From positions 22,796 to 86,795 of the forward strand of contig JAJECE010000001.1 in the NCBI GenBank assembly GCA_022822185.1: 64,000 bases of DNA. Reading direction: 5' to 3'. Under the pieces are notes generated by a model, which was not told where the DNA came from, made no database searches, and was given only the letters and a program-made list of their open reading frames with translations. Positions 52,312 through 62,120 of the stretch are shown here, in pieces (the first letter of the stretch is position 1; the number at the start of each line of letters is the position of its first letter). Source of the stretch: Rhodothermales bacterium (GTDB taxonomy: Bacteria > Bacteroidota > Rhodothermia > Rhodothermales > Bin80). The translations under genes and the position numbers were made by a program.

Positions 52312-53358
52312 TTAATCTTCTATTTTCCAGAAGGCAATGCCTCCGGTCTGCTGTCCTGCCTGCGTGGATGCCACATGAGTGGCAGAGGCCAGGTGAAAGA
52401 CATCCACTGTCCCCGGCGCGGCTCCGACTCCCTCGGAGGTGACAAAGGCATAGGCATGGTCCGGGGAGATGGTCACCCCATGCGGAATCGGGCTGGAGGT
52501 GGAAATACGGGCCCGCTCGGTGTTGTCGGTTAAATCTATAATGCCCACTGCCTGAGCACGTTTAAGGGTGACTACCAAGGTGGCCCCATCCGGCGAAACG
52601 GCCAGATTGTAGGGGGATCCGGGAGCCGGGATTTCTTCGGACACAGTTCCGCTGTCCGTATTGACGATCAGGATCTGATCCGAGCCGTTCCCTGCGATGT
52701 AGGCCAGGGGCCGTCGGGGATGGAGGGCAACCCAGGTGGGTTTGGATCCCATGCCCAGGGGGATTTTACGGAGGACGCGCAGATTCAGGGCATCCAGTTC
52801 CACCAGGGCATGATCCATCATCGCAACCGAGTAGTGCCGGGTGCCGCCGGATCCGAAGGCAGAGCCGTGCGGCATGATGCCGGTGGGCACCTGCCCGACC
52901 TCTATCATCACATCAGGATCCACCACCGAAACCGTGCTTGGCTCGGGATCGCCGTGCAGATTAAAATTCACCACATACAGCAGGCCCGTGTGCGGCGAGA
53001 TTGCCATGGATGCAGGAAACAGGCCCAGGGTCACGGCCCCCATTACCTGATGATCCTCTGTGGAATAGCGTACGACGCTGCCGTTTGGCTGCCCATGTGC
53101 AATAGACACAAACAGCGAATTACGCTCTGGAGCCACGGTGAGCCCGTGCGGGCCTTCGATTTCGGTATGAATCCGCCCGACCTGAATGGTGTCGGTGACA
53201 AAGATGTCGGTTCCATCAAACTCAACGAGCATGACGGTATCGTCTGACTCATTGGCGACGTACATGGAATAGGTCTGGGCTGCGACGGCCTGGGTGACCA
53301 AAAGGCATAGAAGCAGAGCAGGCAAATGAGGCATGGGGCGGGTTCGTCGGGCAAACAT
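52312..53358 (-). CDS. YncE-like 7-bladed beta-propeller protein
   Basis: 348 residues with an N-terminal signal peptide (cleaved near AVAAQ). Repeats of the type SPDGATLVVTL, IPHGVTISPDHAYAFVTSEG and PGSPYNLAVSPDG form the blades of a YVTN/YncE-like propeller, a periplasmic or surface protein of unknown binding specificity. It is the first gene of the DUF58-BatA-VWA gene run. Upstream, 53359-53644 has a hairpin (CCGGTGC 53508-53514 with GCACCGG 53521-53527) between this gene and the divergent leucine-rich-repeat gene. Confidence 0.82.
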   Translation of the reverse strand: MFARRTRPMPHLPALLLCLLVTQAVAAQTYSMYVANESDDTVMLVEFDGTDIFVTDTIQVGRIHTEIEGPHGLTVAPERNSLFVSIAHGQPNGSVVRYSTEDHQVMGAVTLGLFPASMAISPHTGLLYVVNFNLHGDPEPSTVSVVDPDVMIEVGQVPTGIMPHGSAFGSGGTRHYSVAMMDHALVELDALNLRVLRKIPLGMGSKPTWVALHPRRPLAYIAGNGSDQILIVNTDSGTVSEEIPAPGSPYNLAVSPDGATLVVTLKRAQAVGIIDLTDNTERARISTSSPIPHGVTISPDHAYAFVTSEGVGAAPGTVDVFHLASATHVASTQAGQQTGGIAFWKIED

Positions 53359-53644
53359 ACGCGGTGGAATTGATGGCAGTCAAACGGGCTTTACTGGAGT
53401 CGGGGATTCTCGTTCCGATTCAGGCCGGATGTGCGGGGATGGATTTGAGGTCGGGGCGTGGATCGGAATCCTCTAGGCCTGAGACAGCGTCTCGCTCATT
53501 TTTCTGACCGGTGCGTATCAGCACCGGCGAAGCCTTCCGGTTTGGATCTCAATGCGTGCTATAAATTTTCGTTCCCGTTCTGGATTCCCCGGTGCGCGAT
53601 GCTTCCATGGTGACTGGCGGTACGGGCGTTCAGGGCTTCAATCC
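53359..53644. other. Divergent intergenic region between the propeller and the leucine-rich-repeat gene
   Basis: It should hold promoters for both genes. A 7-bp hairpin at 53508-53527 (six-base loop) is the only notable structure. The frame of the leucine-rich-repeat gene is open back to an ATG at 53552. Confidence 0.35.
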
Positions 53645-55576
53645 ATGAGGTTGCCCGGTTTGGTATGGCTGGTCTTTCTGGTTGCGGTACCCTTCACGGC
53701 CGGGTTCCCCAGTGCGGCCCCGCCGGGGGGTGTGGATCAAACATTTGTTCATGATCAAGCCCGGAATCTATCGGTTCCGCGTTCAATGACGGGAGACGGA
53801 GTGTCTTCTGAGGCATCTTTCATGCGGCATGGCAGGCCGCCGGTCCGCCGGTCTTCAGTGTCTGCAGCGGCAACGGCCAGGTCAGCCGTAAACATCTGCA
53901 ACCGAACTGAGGATGTGCGAGATGCGATTCTAAGGTTGATTCCCAATCAGAATGATTGCAGGCAGGTGACCAGTGGGGAGTTGGCAGGGATTACCGGGAT
54001 TTTAGAGTTGGGGTACGATGGGATCTCGAGTTTGAAGCCGGGAGATTTTGACGGTCTCACCTCGCTGGAAGCATTAAGCCTGGGAGATAACTCCATCCGT
54101 ATGCTTCCCGCGGGAATTTTTGATGCGCTCATCTCACTGAAAGTGTTGTATCTGTGGGGCAACTCATTGGAGACGCTTCCAGACGGGATTTTCAGCCCGT
54201 TGACTTCGTTAAACTGGCTTTATCTGGAGCAGAATAAGTTATCTATGCTTCCAGATGGCATCTTCGACGGCTTGCGTTCGCTTACGGTACTTGACTTGAA
54301 TGAGAATGAGCTCAGCACACTTTCCGCCGGCATCTTTGATGGGCTGACCGCTTTGGAATCCCTTGATTTGAGCCGGAATAAACTGGCTGCACTCCCCGGT
54401 GGCATGTTTGACGGATTGGCCTCTTTGGAAGTATTGAGTCTCGAAGGCAATTCTCTGGGGACGCTTCCAGATGGCATTTTTGATGGGTTGACTTCGCTGG
54501 AGCGGCTTGATGCAGGCGAAAATTTATTGAGTGCGCTTCCAGGGGGTCTGTTTGATCAACTGGGCACACTGGAATTGCTGGACTTGCACGGGAATGCGTT
54601 GGCGATGCTTTCGGATGGGGTTTTCAGCGGTTTGGTTTCACTGAAACACCTTGATCTGTCTCGGAACGCGCTCCGTCTGCTTTCTGGCGATGTGTTTAAG
54701 GAACTGGCTTCACTGGAGGTGCTTGGTTTGCGGGAGAATTCTCTGAGTGTGCTTCCAGCCGGGATTTTTGATACGCTGTCCCGTCTGAATGTGCTGAATT
54801 TGGCAGACAACGAACTCCATACGCTTCCTGAGGGGATTTTTGAGGGGCTGACGAACCTGCCGGTGAGTACGTATGAATCTGAGGGGGAGTACCATGATTA
54901 CCCGGGTCTTATGCTCAGCAGCAATCCGGGTGCGCCTTTCCAGCCGGTGGTTAATGCGGGGGTGGATCAGTCGGCGGGGCCGGGCACGGCGGTTTCGTTA
55001 CAGGGGCGTGTGACGGGGCCGTGGGGGAGGAACAGTCGCTGGAAGTGGATCCAGGTGCAGGCTTCTGGTTCCAGTACTCCCGTGATGGTCTCGCAATCCA
55101 TACGTTTGACGGCAGACGACACGGCGGTGCCCGGCTTTACCGCTCCGATGATGGCGGGGGAGTATTATTTCAGAGCAGTGGCAATTCCATCGGGACTGGG
55201 GGTTCCCGTTGAAGATTGGGGGCATGGAAATTCGGCCCCCGACTGGGTGACGGTCCGCGTGGATCCGTCCACCAGTACCGTAGATACACCGATGGTGGTG
55301 GAGTTTGCACTGATCGGAAATTACCCGAATCCGTTCAATCCATCCACCAGAATTTTACTGGACTTACCGGAGTCTGCGGTCATATCCATTGGTGTATTCA
55401 ATATGTTGGGGCAGCGGGTGTATCGGGCAGATTCGGTGATCATGGAGGCCGGTCCATCCAGATCGTATATGTTGGAGGCCGGACCTCTTCCGGCTGGCGT
55501 ATATGTCTATCGGGTGACGGCTCAGATGGGATCAGAGAGTCGGATCGCCACCGGGCGCATGACCCTCCTCAAATAG
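53645..55576 (+). CDS. Secreted leucine-rich-repeat protein with type IX secretion sorting domain
   Basis: 643 residues from ATG 53645, which begins a typical signal peptide (MRLPGLVWLVFLV); an ATG at 53552 would add 31 unlikely residues. From about residue 105, some twelve 24-residue repeats follow LxxLPxGIFDGLxSLExLxLxxNxL, a pattern like the typical eukaryotic-style LRR. A short Ig-like/PKD-like part (VDQSAGPGTAVSLQG) is followed by the C-terminal domain: NYPNPFNPSTRI, then VFNMLGQRVY and PAGVYVYRV, the type A sorting signal of the type IX system. The protein should reach the cell surface and bind proteins or glycans. Its monocistronic position is next to a coiled-coil gene. Confidence 0.92.
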   Translation: MRLPGLVWLVFLVAVPFTAGFPSAAPPGGVDQTFVHDQARNLSVPRSMTGDGVSSEASFMRHGRPPVRRSSVSAAATARSAVNICNRTEDVRDAILRLIPNQNDCRQVTSGELAGITGILELGYDGISSLKPGDFDGLTSLEALSLGDNSIRMLPAGIFDALISLKVLYLWGNSLETLPDGIFSPLTSLNWLYLEQNKLSMLPDGIFDGLRSLTVLDLNENELSTLSAGIFDGLTALESLDLSRNKLAALPGGMFDGLASLEVLSLEGNSLGTLPDGIFDGLTSLERLDAGENLLSALPGGLFDQLGTLELLDLHGNALAMLSDGVFSGLVSLKHLDLSRNALRLLSGDVFKELASLEVLGLRENSLSVLPAGIFDTLSRLNVLNLADNELHTLPEGIFEGLTNLPVSTYESEGEYHDYPGLMLSSNPGAPFQPVVNAGVDQSAGPGTAVSLQGRVTGPWGRNSRWKWIQVQASGSSTPVMVSQSIRLTADDTAVPGFTAPMMAGEYYFRAVAIPSGLGVPVEDWGHGNSAPDWVTVRVDPSTSTVDTPMVVEFALIGNYPNPFNPSTRILLDLPESAVISIGVFNMLGQRVYRADSVIMEAGPSRSYMLEAGPLPAGVYVYRVTAQMGSESRIATGRMTLLK

Positions 55577-55722
55577 TGGTCGATCCGTTTTTCGTGAACG
55601 GTCTCCTGAAATTGCTACAGTCGGTCGCGTGAATGGAACCTGCCCGGAACGGTATGCGTTACGGGTTCGAGAAAGATTGCTGACAGAACGAACCTCAACG
55701 GTACCTATGGGTAAGAACGGAT

Positions 55723-56580
55723 ATGAATAACTGGTTAGAGTTCATGGATTTGCAGATTTTTATGGCTTTGGTAACACTTGGTTTGGCCGGTATCGTTGCC
55801 GTCTGGCGGATGAATTCCTGGCAAACCAAGCGCCAGGATAAATCTAATATGGCGATGAATGCCAGGATGGATGCATTTGCAAACAGGATGGAGGCATTTG
55901 CAAACAGGGTGGAGGCTAGGTTTGATGCACTTGAGGCCAAGGCGGATAAACTTGAGGCCAAGGTGGATACCAAGACAGATGAGCTTCGTGACAGGATAGA
56001 TACCAAGGTGGATGGACTCAGTGACAAGGTGGATACGCTTGAAGACAAAGTGGATACCAAGACAGATGAGCTTCGTGATAGGATCGATACCAGGGTGGAT
56101 GGACTTGGTGACAAAGTGGATACCAAGACAGATGAGCTTCGTGATAGGATTGATACCAGGGTGGATGGACTTGGTGACAAAGTGGATACCAAGACAGATG
56201 AGCTTCGTGATAGGATCGATACCAGGGTGGATGGACTTGGTGACAAAGTGGATACCAAGACAGGGGGGGTTGAAGACAAAGTGGATACCAAGTTAGATGG
56301 ACTTCGTAGCGAAGTCCGTGAAGATATGGGCGAATTTCGTAGTGAAGTCCGTGAAGATATAGGTGAATTTCGTAGCGAAGTCCGTGAGGATATGGGTGGA
56401 CTCCGAAGTATGCAACGCCTGATGATGGAAGTCTTGACCAGACTCACTGGCCGTCTCTCGTTTATCGAGGGCAAACTGGATCGTCGTCAAGAGGTGGTTC
56501 CAGATGATCTTCCTTTAAGTCAGAATGGTAAAGAATCAGATCCTGTTCAGGATGCTTCATTCGAGGAGGATATCTCTTGA
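55723..56580 (+). CDS. Membrane-anchored hendecad coiled-coil protein
   Basis: 285 residues with an N-terminal membrane helix (about 11-28) and then an almost continuous coiled coil to residue 245. The repeats have a period of 11 or 22 residues (for example DKVDTKTDELR and DRIDTRVDGLG), a hendecad rather than heptad pattern. At the DNA level a 66-bp unit is repeated almost exactly from 56044. Near the end three 11-residue units RSEVREDMGEF follow. The tail is acidic and disordered. Unknown function; such proteins can act as length-variable spacers or phage-related scaffolds. The 66-bp repeats make length change by recombination likely. Confidence 0.75.
   Translation: MNNWLEFMDLQIFMALVTLGLAGIVAVWRMNSWQTKRQDKSNMAMNARMDAFANRMEAFANRVEARFDALEAKADKLEAKVDTKTDELRDRIDTKVDGLSDKVDTLEDKVDTKTDELRDRIDTRVDGLGDKVDTKTDELRDRIDTRVDGLGDKVDTKTDELRDRIDTRVDGLGDKVDTKTGGVEDKVDTKLDGLRSEVREDMGEFRSEVREDIGEFRSEVREDMGGLRSMQRLMMEVLTRLTGRLSFIEGKLDRRQEVVPDDLPLSQNGKESDPVQDASFEEDIS
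56044..56267 (+). repeat. 66-bp tandem repeats in the coiled-coil gene
   Basis: Units start at 56044, 56110, 56176 and, in part, 56242. The first three differ by about one or two bases. A degenerate copy precedes them from about 55960. A separate set of three 33-bp units (11 residues each) lies at about 56305-56400. Confidence 0.85.
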
Positions 56581-56758
56581 AGGAGAGTGGATGACTGCGG
56601 TTTGTATTTTTCAGAACATGGAACGGTTTGTATTCAGATGAATTTCCTCATCTGACAGGTCTTATTTCTGAAACGATTTTTATGTTTGGTTTCGGGTTAG
56701 GATGAGTACATTTCATGATGCTTCCGCGGACATTCGGTTGCAGGGAATCGAATCAATA

Positions 56759-58219
56759 TCACAGGTTTCCGAAAAGCCGTTCCTTCCAGATGGCCAGCCC
56801 GAAATAGCAGGCAGTACCCAGGATCAGCGCTCCGGTAGTTGCCCACCTGCTGTCAAACAGCAGGGCCGCAATGATCAATGCCAGCCCCGGCAGGGATAAG
56901 AGCAGGAAATCCCGGTAAGGGCGCATACATTCGCGCCAGGAAACGCCCGCCAGCCGGAGAATTACAACTAACTGGATGGCCCGTATGACGGTGCCGGTAA
57001 TGCCTGCGGCGATCAGCATGTTGTCAACACTTCCCGAGAGTCCCCCCAGAATGGATGCGGTAGACAGCGATACGAGCAGGAGGGTTGCCATCATAAAATC
57101 CAGACGCTGATGCTCGGTTACATCATAGATGCGTGTTAGGGGAGATACAATGGAACCCAGAACCAGCCATGCCGCAATATAGATGGCGTAGATGCCGGTT
57201 GTACGATGCTCTTCGCCAAGCCATAATTCGAAAAAGTCAGGCCCGGCAAGCATGACGGCCAGCACCGGGAAGAAGCCCACCATGGCGAGGCGGCGATGGA
57301 CTAGCGAGGTGATGGAGGCTAGATTTCCTGCCAGATGCGCCTCCGCTGCGCTGATAAAAAAGGGATGGGCCACAGATCGGGCAATAAAGGAGGTTGGGAC
57401 AGCAATCGCCGCAAACGCAACCCCGTAAAAGCCAAGCGCGGTCTCCGCCGCCTCCGTCGCAAAAAGGAATGGGATCAGAAGAACAATCAAATGCCCCATC
57501 AGTGCCCCAATCATGGCCGCGGGCGTAGAGAACAGGGCAAATCGCCGGTAACGGATTGCCGCCTGAATCACATGCCTCCAATTCAGTGCCGCACGTATGT
57601 CCGCCGCACTGCGGTGAAGGCACATCCAGATAAAAAGGCCACTGGAAACCGCGTTCCCAAAAATAAATCCCCCGATATGCCCGGCCTCATTCGCATGGAT
57701 CGGTGGAGCACCGGCGGTAATCCGTCCCGTAACTAAAGCGGCGGTCAGACTCACATGGCCGACGCTGATGTGACGGAAAGCCCGTTTTCGGACCAGCCAG
57801 AATTCAGCAATCTTCCCCGAACGCATACAGATCAGGGTAAGCGGTACCAGAGGGAGGTAGGGCGCAATCGCCGGGAAATCCAGAAGATCAGCAATCCTGC
57901 CGCTCCAGAAAGAGGCAATGGTGAGCAGAGATGCACTCAGAAGCACCACAAATCCCGAGAGCCAGATCAGCACGGCGGCCTCCTGATCCTCTTTGGGGAG
58001 CATCAGCGCATCCTCGTAGCGGAGCGAGCCAATCGTGCCAACAAGCGCGATGATGGTGACAAAGTACTTCCCGATGCCCAGTTCCTCAGGCGTATAGAGA
58101 CGGGTAATGACCCCCAGTGCAAGGTAGCCGATCACCATCACGATCCCGGATGCCGAGAGCAGTGTCAGTGCAGGTCCCCGGATGCCCTCCGTAGAAAAGA
58201 GTCGGCTCAATGTTTTCAT
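56759..58219 (-). CDS. Polysaccharide flippase (Wzx-like, MOP superfamily)
   Basis: 486 residues from ATG 58219 with about twelve to fourteen membrane helices. The start KTLSRLFSTEGIRGPALTLLSASGIVMVIGYLALG and ITRLYTPEELG are typical of oligosaccharide flippases that move lipid-linked sugars across the inner membrane. ATG 58219 overlaps the upstream stop (ATGA), which supports it over ATG 58240. It ends the gene run that begins with hslV. The region 56581-56758 after it contains a TATGTTTG box on the other strand but no supported gene. Confidence 0.82.
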   Translation of the reverse strand: MKTLSRLFSTEGIRGPALTLLSASGIVMVIGYLALGVITRLYTPEELGIGKYFVTIIALVGTIGSLRYEDALMLPKEDQEAAVLIWLSGFVVLLSASLLTIASFWSGRIADLLDFPAIAPYLPLVPLTLICMRSGKIAEFWLVRKRAFRHISVGHVSLTAALVTGRITAGAPPIHANEAGHIGGFIFGNAVSSGLFIWMCLHRSAADIRAALNWRHVIQAAIRYRRFALFSTPAAMIGALMGHLIVLLIPFLFATEAAETALGFYGVAFAAIAVPTSFIARSVAHPFFISAAEAHLAGNLASITSLVHRRLAMVGFFPVLAVMLAGPDFFELWLGEEHRTTGIYAIYIAAWLVLGSIVSPLTRIYDVTEHQRLDFMMATLLLVSLSTASILGGLSGSVDNMLIAAGITGTVIRAIQLVVILRLAGVSWRECMRPYRDFLLLSLPGLALIIAALLFDSRWATTGALILGTACYFGLAIWKERLFGNL

Positions 58220-59796
58220 GACTCCGGCTTGATTCGCCATACATCCCAGGGAGCCGCCCGGTAAACGAGTTCAAATCCGTCGGGGACCGCCCCCTCCGGT
58301 CGTACGATGTACGTAACCCCGTATTGGGTCGCCAATTGCCGAATTCCCGGGGGCGGGAGCGATAGATAGGCGCTGTCCAGCACGGAGATGAATTCTGCTC
58401 CGCCACGCCCCGGTGGCGTGACCGGTGCAAAATCCAGAATCCGGGTGAACCACTCGGTCATGTAGGGCTGGTGAAAAGGAACCGCTTTGAAGTTTACAAC
58501 AATGGCACGTTGTGCCTGGGACCGGAAGTGGTCCCAGCCCGGAGGGACCGCAAAAATTGCGTCGACCTCCGTAGCCTTACGCGCCCATACCGCAACCTGC
58601 TCCGGAGACGACCTCTCCGATGCAGGCCAAAGGCCCAGCGCATCAGGGGAAATAATAAAGAGCGTGGCTGCGATGAGAGCTGTTGCACCAAGAGCATAAT
58701 GTCCATGATCAAAAAAAACAGTTAAGGTGCGTCGATAAAATTTTAGAATCAATTGAGCTGCCGCATTGGAAATCAGGATCACACAGAATATCTTGATCAG
58801 TACGGTCAGTTTGAAGAGCTGCAGCCGGGCGACCAGATCTACCTGTAATACTTCCGTGCACACAAAGGATAGCGCACAGAGCGCAGCGATGAGGAGGAGC
58901 GATCGCCGAACCAGTTCCCGATAGGCTCCAGGCAGTCGCAGGAACGCTGCAAGGCCAAGTCCCAGAAGGATCACAAATCGCACGGCATACTCAGGGGCAA
59001 AGGACAGCGGCATATAATGATGGGGAGCCCGGAATTCAAACAGAATATAGAAGTAGGACCAGATTCCCTCCGGTTGTGGACGGGTCAGCTGAAACCAGAT
59101 CAGCGGCCCCAGCGCCGGCAGGGCCGACAGCGTAAATCCGCCGATAAACAGGTAGGGGCGCCGTGTGGACCATCCATGTTTCCAGAGAAGCAGAAGGGTG
59201 CACACCATGGCCAGTTGCAGACCGACCAGTGCCTGCATCCAGGTCCCGAGGCCCATCCAAAGTGCTGCCGGTGCGAGTCGCCCGCGCACAAAAAAGACCA
59301 GCCCCCATAGGCCGAATGCCCAGGCCGGGATACTGGGAGTGAGGATCCAGGTCACGAGGTCATTCCCGCCCAGCGTAAATTTGGGGGTCAGCAGGAGAGC
59401 TGCGATGACGCAGATGGTTGCCGCCAGTCGCTCACGCGTTAATTGCAGGCCGAGTGTGTACAGCGCCATACTGATCCCGAACCAGCTTGCCACATAGATG
59501 CCCAGAATGGCTGCGTACGGGCCAAACAGTTTTGCCGGGAGCCAGGTCATCAGAACAAAGAGTGTTCGGGGGCCGAAGGTGTCCAGCTGCGCATTCACGA
59601 GCCAGTCGGACTGGTATAGGGCGGTGTCCAGAAGGTGCAGGAGGTAGGGCAGGATCTCATCCTGATCACTGACTGCGTAGTCATAGCCCCGCCAGAGGAA
59701 GTAAATCGTGAGGGTAAGCAGCGGCAGATACAGGGGTGGGCGCATGCCCATTCCGGTGAGCAGCCGTGGCCATCGGCCGGTGCGAAGCTGCATCAT
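58216..59796 (-). CDS. Polytopic membrane protein, possible GT-C-type glycosyltransferase
   Basis: 526 residues with about ten to twelve membrane helices and one soluble C-terminal domain. YAVSDQDEILPYLLHLLD near the N-terminus gives an acidic loop at the position of the catalytic Asp in GT-C glycosyltransferases; the C-terminal part (PPGWDHFRSQAQRAIVVNFKAVPF) resembles DUF6798 as I recall it. It may act on lipid-linked sugars. It shares its first bases with the acetyltransferase-like gene and overlaps the flippase, so the three form a polysaccharide or surface-glycan unit. The enzymatic role is inferred. Confidence 0.6.
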   Translation of the reverse strand: MMQLRTGRWPRLLTGMGMRPPLYLPLLTLTIYFLWRGYDYAVSDQDEILPYLLHLLDTALYQSDWLVNAQLDTFGPRTLFVLMTWLPAKLFGPYAAILGIYVASWFGISMALYTLGLQLTRERLAATICVIAALLLTPKFTLGGNDLVTWILTPSIPAWAFGLWGLVFFVRGRLAPAALWMGLGTWMQALVGLQLAMVCTLLLLWKHGWSTRRPYLFIGGFTLSALPALGPLIWFQLTRPQPEGIWSYFYILFEFRAPHHYMPLSFAPEYAVRFVILLGLGLAAFLRLPGAYRELVRRSLLLIAALCALSFVCTEVLQVDLVARLQLFKLTVLIKIFCVILISNAAAQLILKFYRRTLTVFFDHGHYALGATALIAATLFIISPDALGLWPASERSSPEQVAVWARKATEVDAIFAVPPGWDHFRSQAQRAIVVNFKAVPFHQPYMTEWFTRILDFAPVTPPGRGGAEFISVLDSAYLSLPPPGIRQLATQYGVTYIVRPEGAVPDGFELVYRAAPWDVWRIKPES

Positions 59797-60698
59797 CAGT
59801 GTCCAAGATGAATCCGCGGCCGTCGCCGCAGGTGATAGTAGGGGGTCAGTACCGGATTAAATGAGCGCTTGAATTCGGCGATGGAGGGGGTGTTTGCTCC
59901 GACAAAGTCAAATTGTGTGATTCCGGATTGCGACAGGATCGGAAGTATCTCGCCGATCAGGACGGTCATGGCAGGGCCGGGGAGACTCCCCGCAATCCAG
60001 TAATGGGCGGTCTGCCCATCGTGCAGAAGGATGAATCCGGCCTCCGGGGTACGATCCCGTACGGCGATAAAGGTCCGCGCCCACTCTCCCATGGCACCGG
60101 CCAGTGCCTCTAGTGCTGCCGGCCGGGCCGGCAGGGTGCGGCCATGCCGCTGATAACTCTTTGCGCAAAGTTCAATTACCTGACGGGCACCGCTGGCATC
60201 TTCCCGAATCTCATACTCGGAGACTTTGGATTTCCACATCCTGCGTGCCCCGCCTGACCAGTTTTCTGTACGGGCGGGGAGGGGGATCAGGTAGGTGAAG
60301 AGCGGCCGTACCTCCCAGCCGCGCCACTGCGCGGTACGTGGATCAAGGAGCGGAACCAGCAGGTCGGCCTGGCGGCTGATCTGTTCGGTGTCCTGCAGAA
60401 GTAGATCCAGAGGGCTCATTTGCCGGTGAATCAGATGGGCAGGGACCGGACCAGGCAGAAGCAGTGCCGAGTACTGGGTGCAGGCGGGCACAACAATCCG
60501 GCGAAAGATGCCGGCACCTTTCGTGTGCACCAGCAGGGCCGCATCTTCGTGAAGACAAATCCATGGCCTCAGTCCGAATACGCTGCCGGCGGCTTTTGCG
60601 TAGGTAAGGGAGGCAAAGATCCCCCCTGCACGCTCCCAGAACTGCTGGTAGCGTGCACATGCGCCAGAATCGCTCAGGCTGTAGATTGAAGTGGACAC
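59796..60698 (-). CDS. GNAT/FemAB-like acetyltransferase-fold protein
   Basis: 300 residues. The end GANTPSIAEFKRSFNPVLTPYY is typical of FemAB/GNAT-type proteins found near polysaccharide genes, with WKSKVSEYEIRED and FILLHDGQTAHYWIAGS in the same order. It probably transfers an acyl or aminoacyl group to a surface glycan or peptide. The start is a GTG at 60698, 10 nt after the hslU stop; no ATG is closer. It overlaps the next gene by one base (TGATG). Confidence 0.75.
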   Translation of the reverse strand: MSTSIYSLSDSGACARYQQFWERAGGIFASLTYAKAAGSVFGLRPWICLHEDAALLVHTKGAGIFRRIVVPACTQYSALLLPGPVPAHLIHRQMSPLDLLLQDTEQISRQADLLVPLLDPRTAQWRGWEVRPLFTYLIPLPARTENWSGGARRMWKSKVSEYEIREDASGARQVIELCAKSYQRHGRTLPARPAALEALAGAMGEWARTFIAVRDRTPEAGFILLHDGQTAHYWIAGSLPGPAMTVLIGEILPILSQSGITQFDFVGANTPSIAEFKRSFNPVLTPYYHLRRRPRIHLGH

Positions 60699-60708
60699 CG
60701 AAGCACTC

Positions 60709-62076
60709 CTACAGGATGTACTGACTCAGGTCACGGTTCCGCACAATAGCGTCAAGCCGCTCGTCCACCTGATCGGCATCCATGGAGATCTGCTGAGGCG
60801 AACTGCCGTCCGACTCAAAGAGGAGGTCTTCCAGCAGTGTGGTCATGATCGTATGGAGCCGTCTGGCTCCGATGTTTTCCACATCATCGTTGACTTTTGC
60901 GGCCGTGTGGGCGATCCGCCGTACGGCATCGTCCGTAAAATCAAGAAGAACATTTTCCGCTTCCAGAAGGGCGCGGTACTGCTTGAGCAGGGCGTTGCGG
61001 GGCTGGGTGAGGATCAGATAAAAATCATCCTCGCTCAGCCGGTGCATCTCAACCCGGATGGGGAAGCGTCCCTGCATTTCGGGGATGAGGTCGCTGGGTT
61101 TCGAGACATGGAAGGCACCACTGGCAACAAACAGGATGTGATCTGTCCGGACCATCCCGTGTTTTGTGGTCACCGTGGCCCCTTCGATCAGTGGAAGAAG
61201 ATCTCGCTGCACCCCTTCCCGCGATACATCCGGTCCGCCTCCGCCCTTGCTGGCGCGACTGGCCACCTTGTCGATCTCATCAATGAATACGATGCCGGAA
61301 TTTTCAACACGTTTGAGTGCCTCCTTGGTGACGATATCCATATCAATGAGTTTGGATGCTTCCTCTTTGGACAGGAGTTCTTCGGCTTCGGACACTTTGA
61401 CCCGGCGCTTTTTGCGTCGTTTGCCACCAATATTTCCTAACATATCCTGCAGATTCATGCCCATTTCCTCCATCCCCATCGGGCCGAAGACCTGAAGCAT
61501 AGAGGACTGTTCCTTCTGCACCTCAATCTCAATCTCACGGTTGGCGAAGCCGCCATCCCTGAGTCGTTCCCGGAATTTTGTGCGTGTGGGGGATTCTTTT
61601 TGGGCGGCATCCTCTGGCGGGCCATTCTCTATGTCAATGGCGGAGGCCGGCGGGGTAGGCAGGATCACATCCAGCACCCGTTCACGTGCGAGTTCACGTG
61701 CACGTTCCTGTACCTGGGCCTCATGTTCCTGCCGGACCATGCGGATTGCCCGGTCGGTCAGTTCACGGATCATGCTCTCAACATCGCGCCCTACATATCC
61801 GACCTCCGTGAATTTTGTGGCTTCCACCTTGATGAAGGGGGCTTCCACCAGTTTTGCCAGTCTTCGGGCAATCTCCGTTTTTCCCACACCGGTGGGCCCC
61901 ATCAGGATAATATTACTGGGCAGGATTTCATCCTGCAGATCTTGGGGCACCTGCTGCCGGCGCCAGCGGTTACGCAGTGCAATTGCGACCGTACGTTTGG
62001 CCTCGGTCTGCCCGATAATGTAGTTGTCTAGTTCCGCCACAATGGCACGCGGGGTCAACTGTTCGTTCATCGCCAT
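60709..62076 (-). CDS. hslU: ATP-dependent protease ATPase subunit HslU
   Basis: 455 residues, a usual HslU length. Motifs seen: the N-terminal [25 protein letters not shown], Walker [10 protein letters not shown] (near 60), the pore loop [11 protein letters not shown], the I-domain insertion (about 110-245), Walker [11 protein letters not shown] (near 270) and sensor RRLHTIM. It unfolds proteins and feeds them to HslV. In this window it is not directly next to hslV: a NYN-domain gene stands between. It follows that gene by 44 nt. Confidence 0.97.
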   Translation of the reverse strand: MAMNEQLTPRAIVAELDNYIIGQTEAKRTVAIALRNRWRRQQVPQDLQDEILPSNIILMGPTGVGKTEIARRLAKLVEAPFIKVEATKFTEVGYVGRDVESMIRELTDRAIRMVRQEHEAQVQERARELARERVLDVILPTPPASAIDIENGPPEDAAQKESPTRTKFRERLRDGGFANREIEIEVQKEQSSMLQVFGPMGMEEMGMNLQDMLGNIGGKRRKKRRVKVSEAEELLSKEEASKLIDMDIVTKEALKRVENSGIVFIDEIDKVASRASKGGGGPDVSREGVQRDLLPLIEGATVTTKHGMVRTDHILFVASGAFHVSKPSDLIPEMQGRFPIRVEMHRLSEDDFYLILTQPRNALLKQYRALLEAENVLLDFTDDAVRRIAHTAAKVNDDVENIGARRLHTIMTTLLEDLLFESDGSSPQQISMDADQVDERLDAIVRNRDLSQYIL

Positions 62077-62120
62077 CAGATTAATCTTGAATAATAGACT
62101 GTCCTGCCGCAGAGGTTCGC

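Noticed and set aside
56044..56267. Possible CRISPR array
   Set aside because: The 66-bp units are adjacent without spacers, lie in a coding frame, and no cas genes are in the window.
55695..56474. Open frame of about 260 residues opposite the coiled-coil gene
   Set aside because: Its Ser/Leu-rich repetitive product is the mirror of the hendecad repeats, and the sense frame has a good start and membrane helix.
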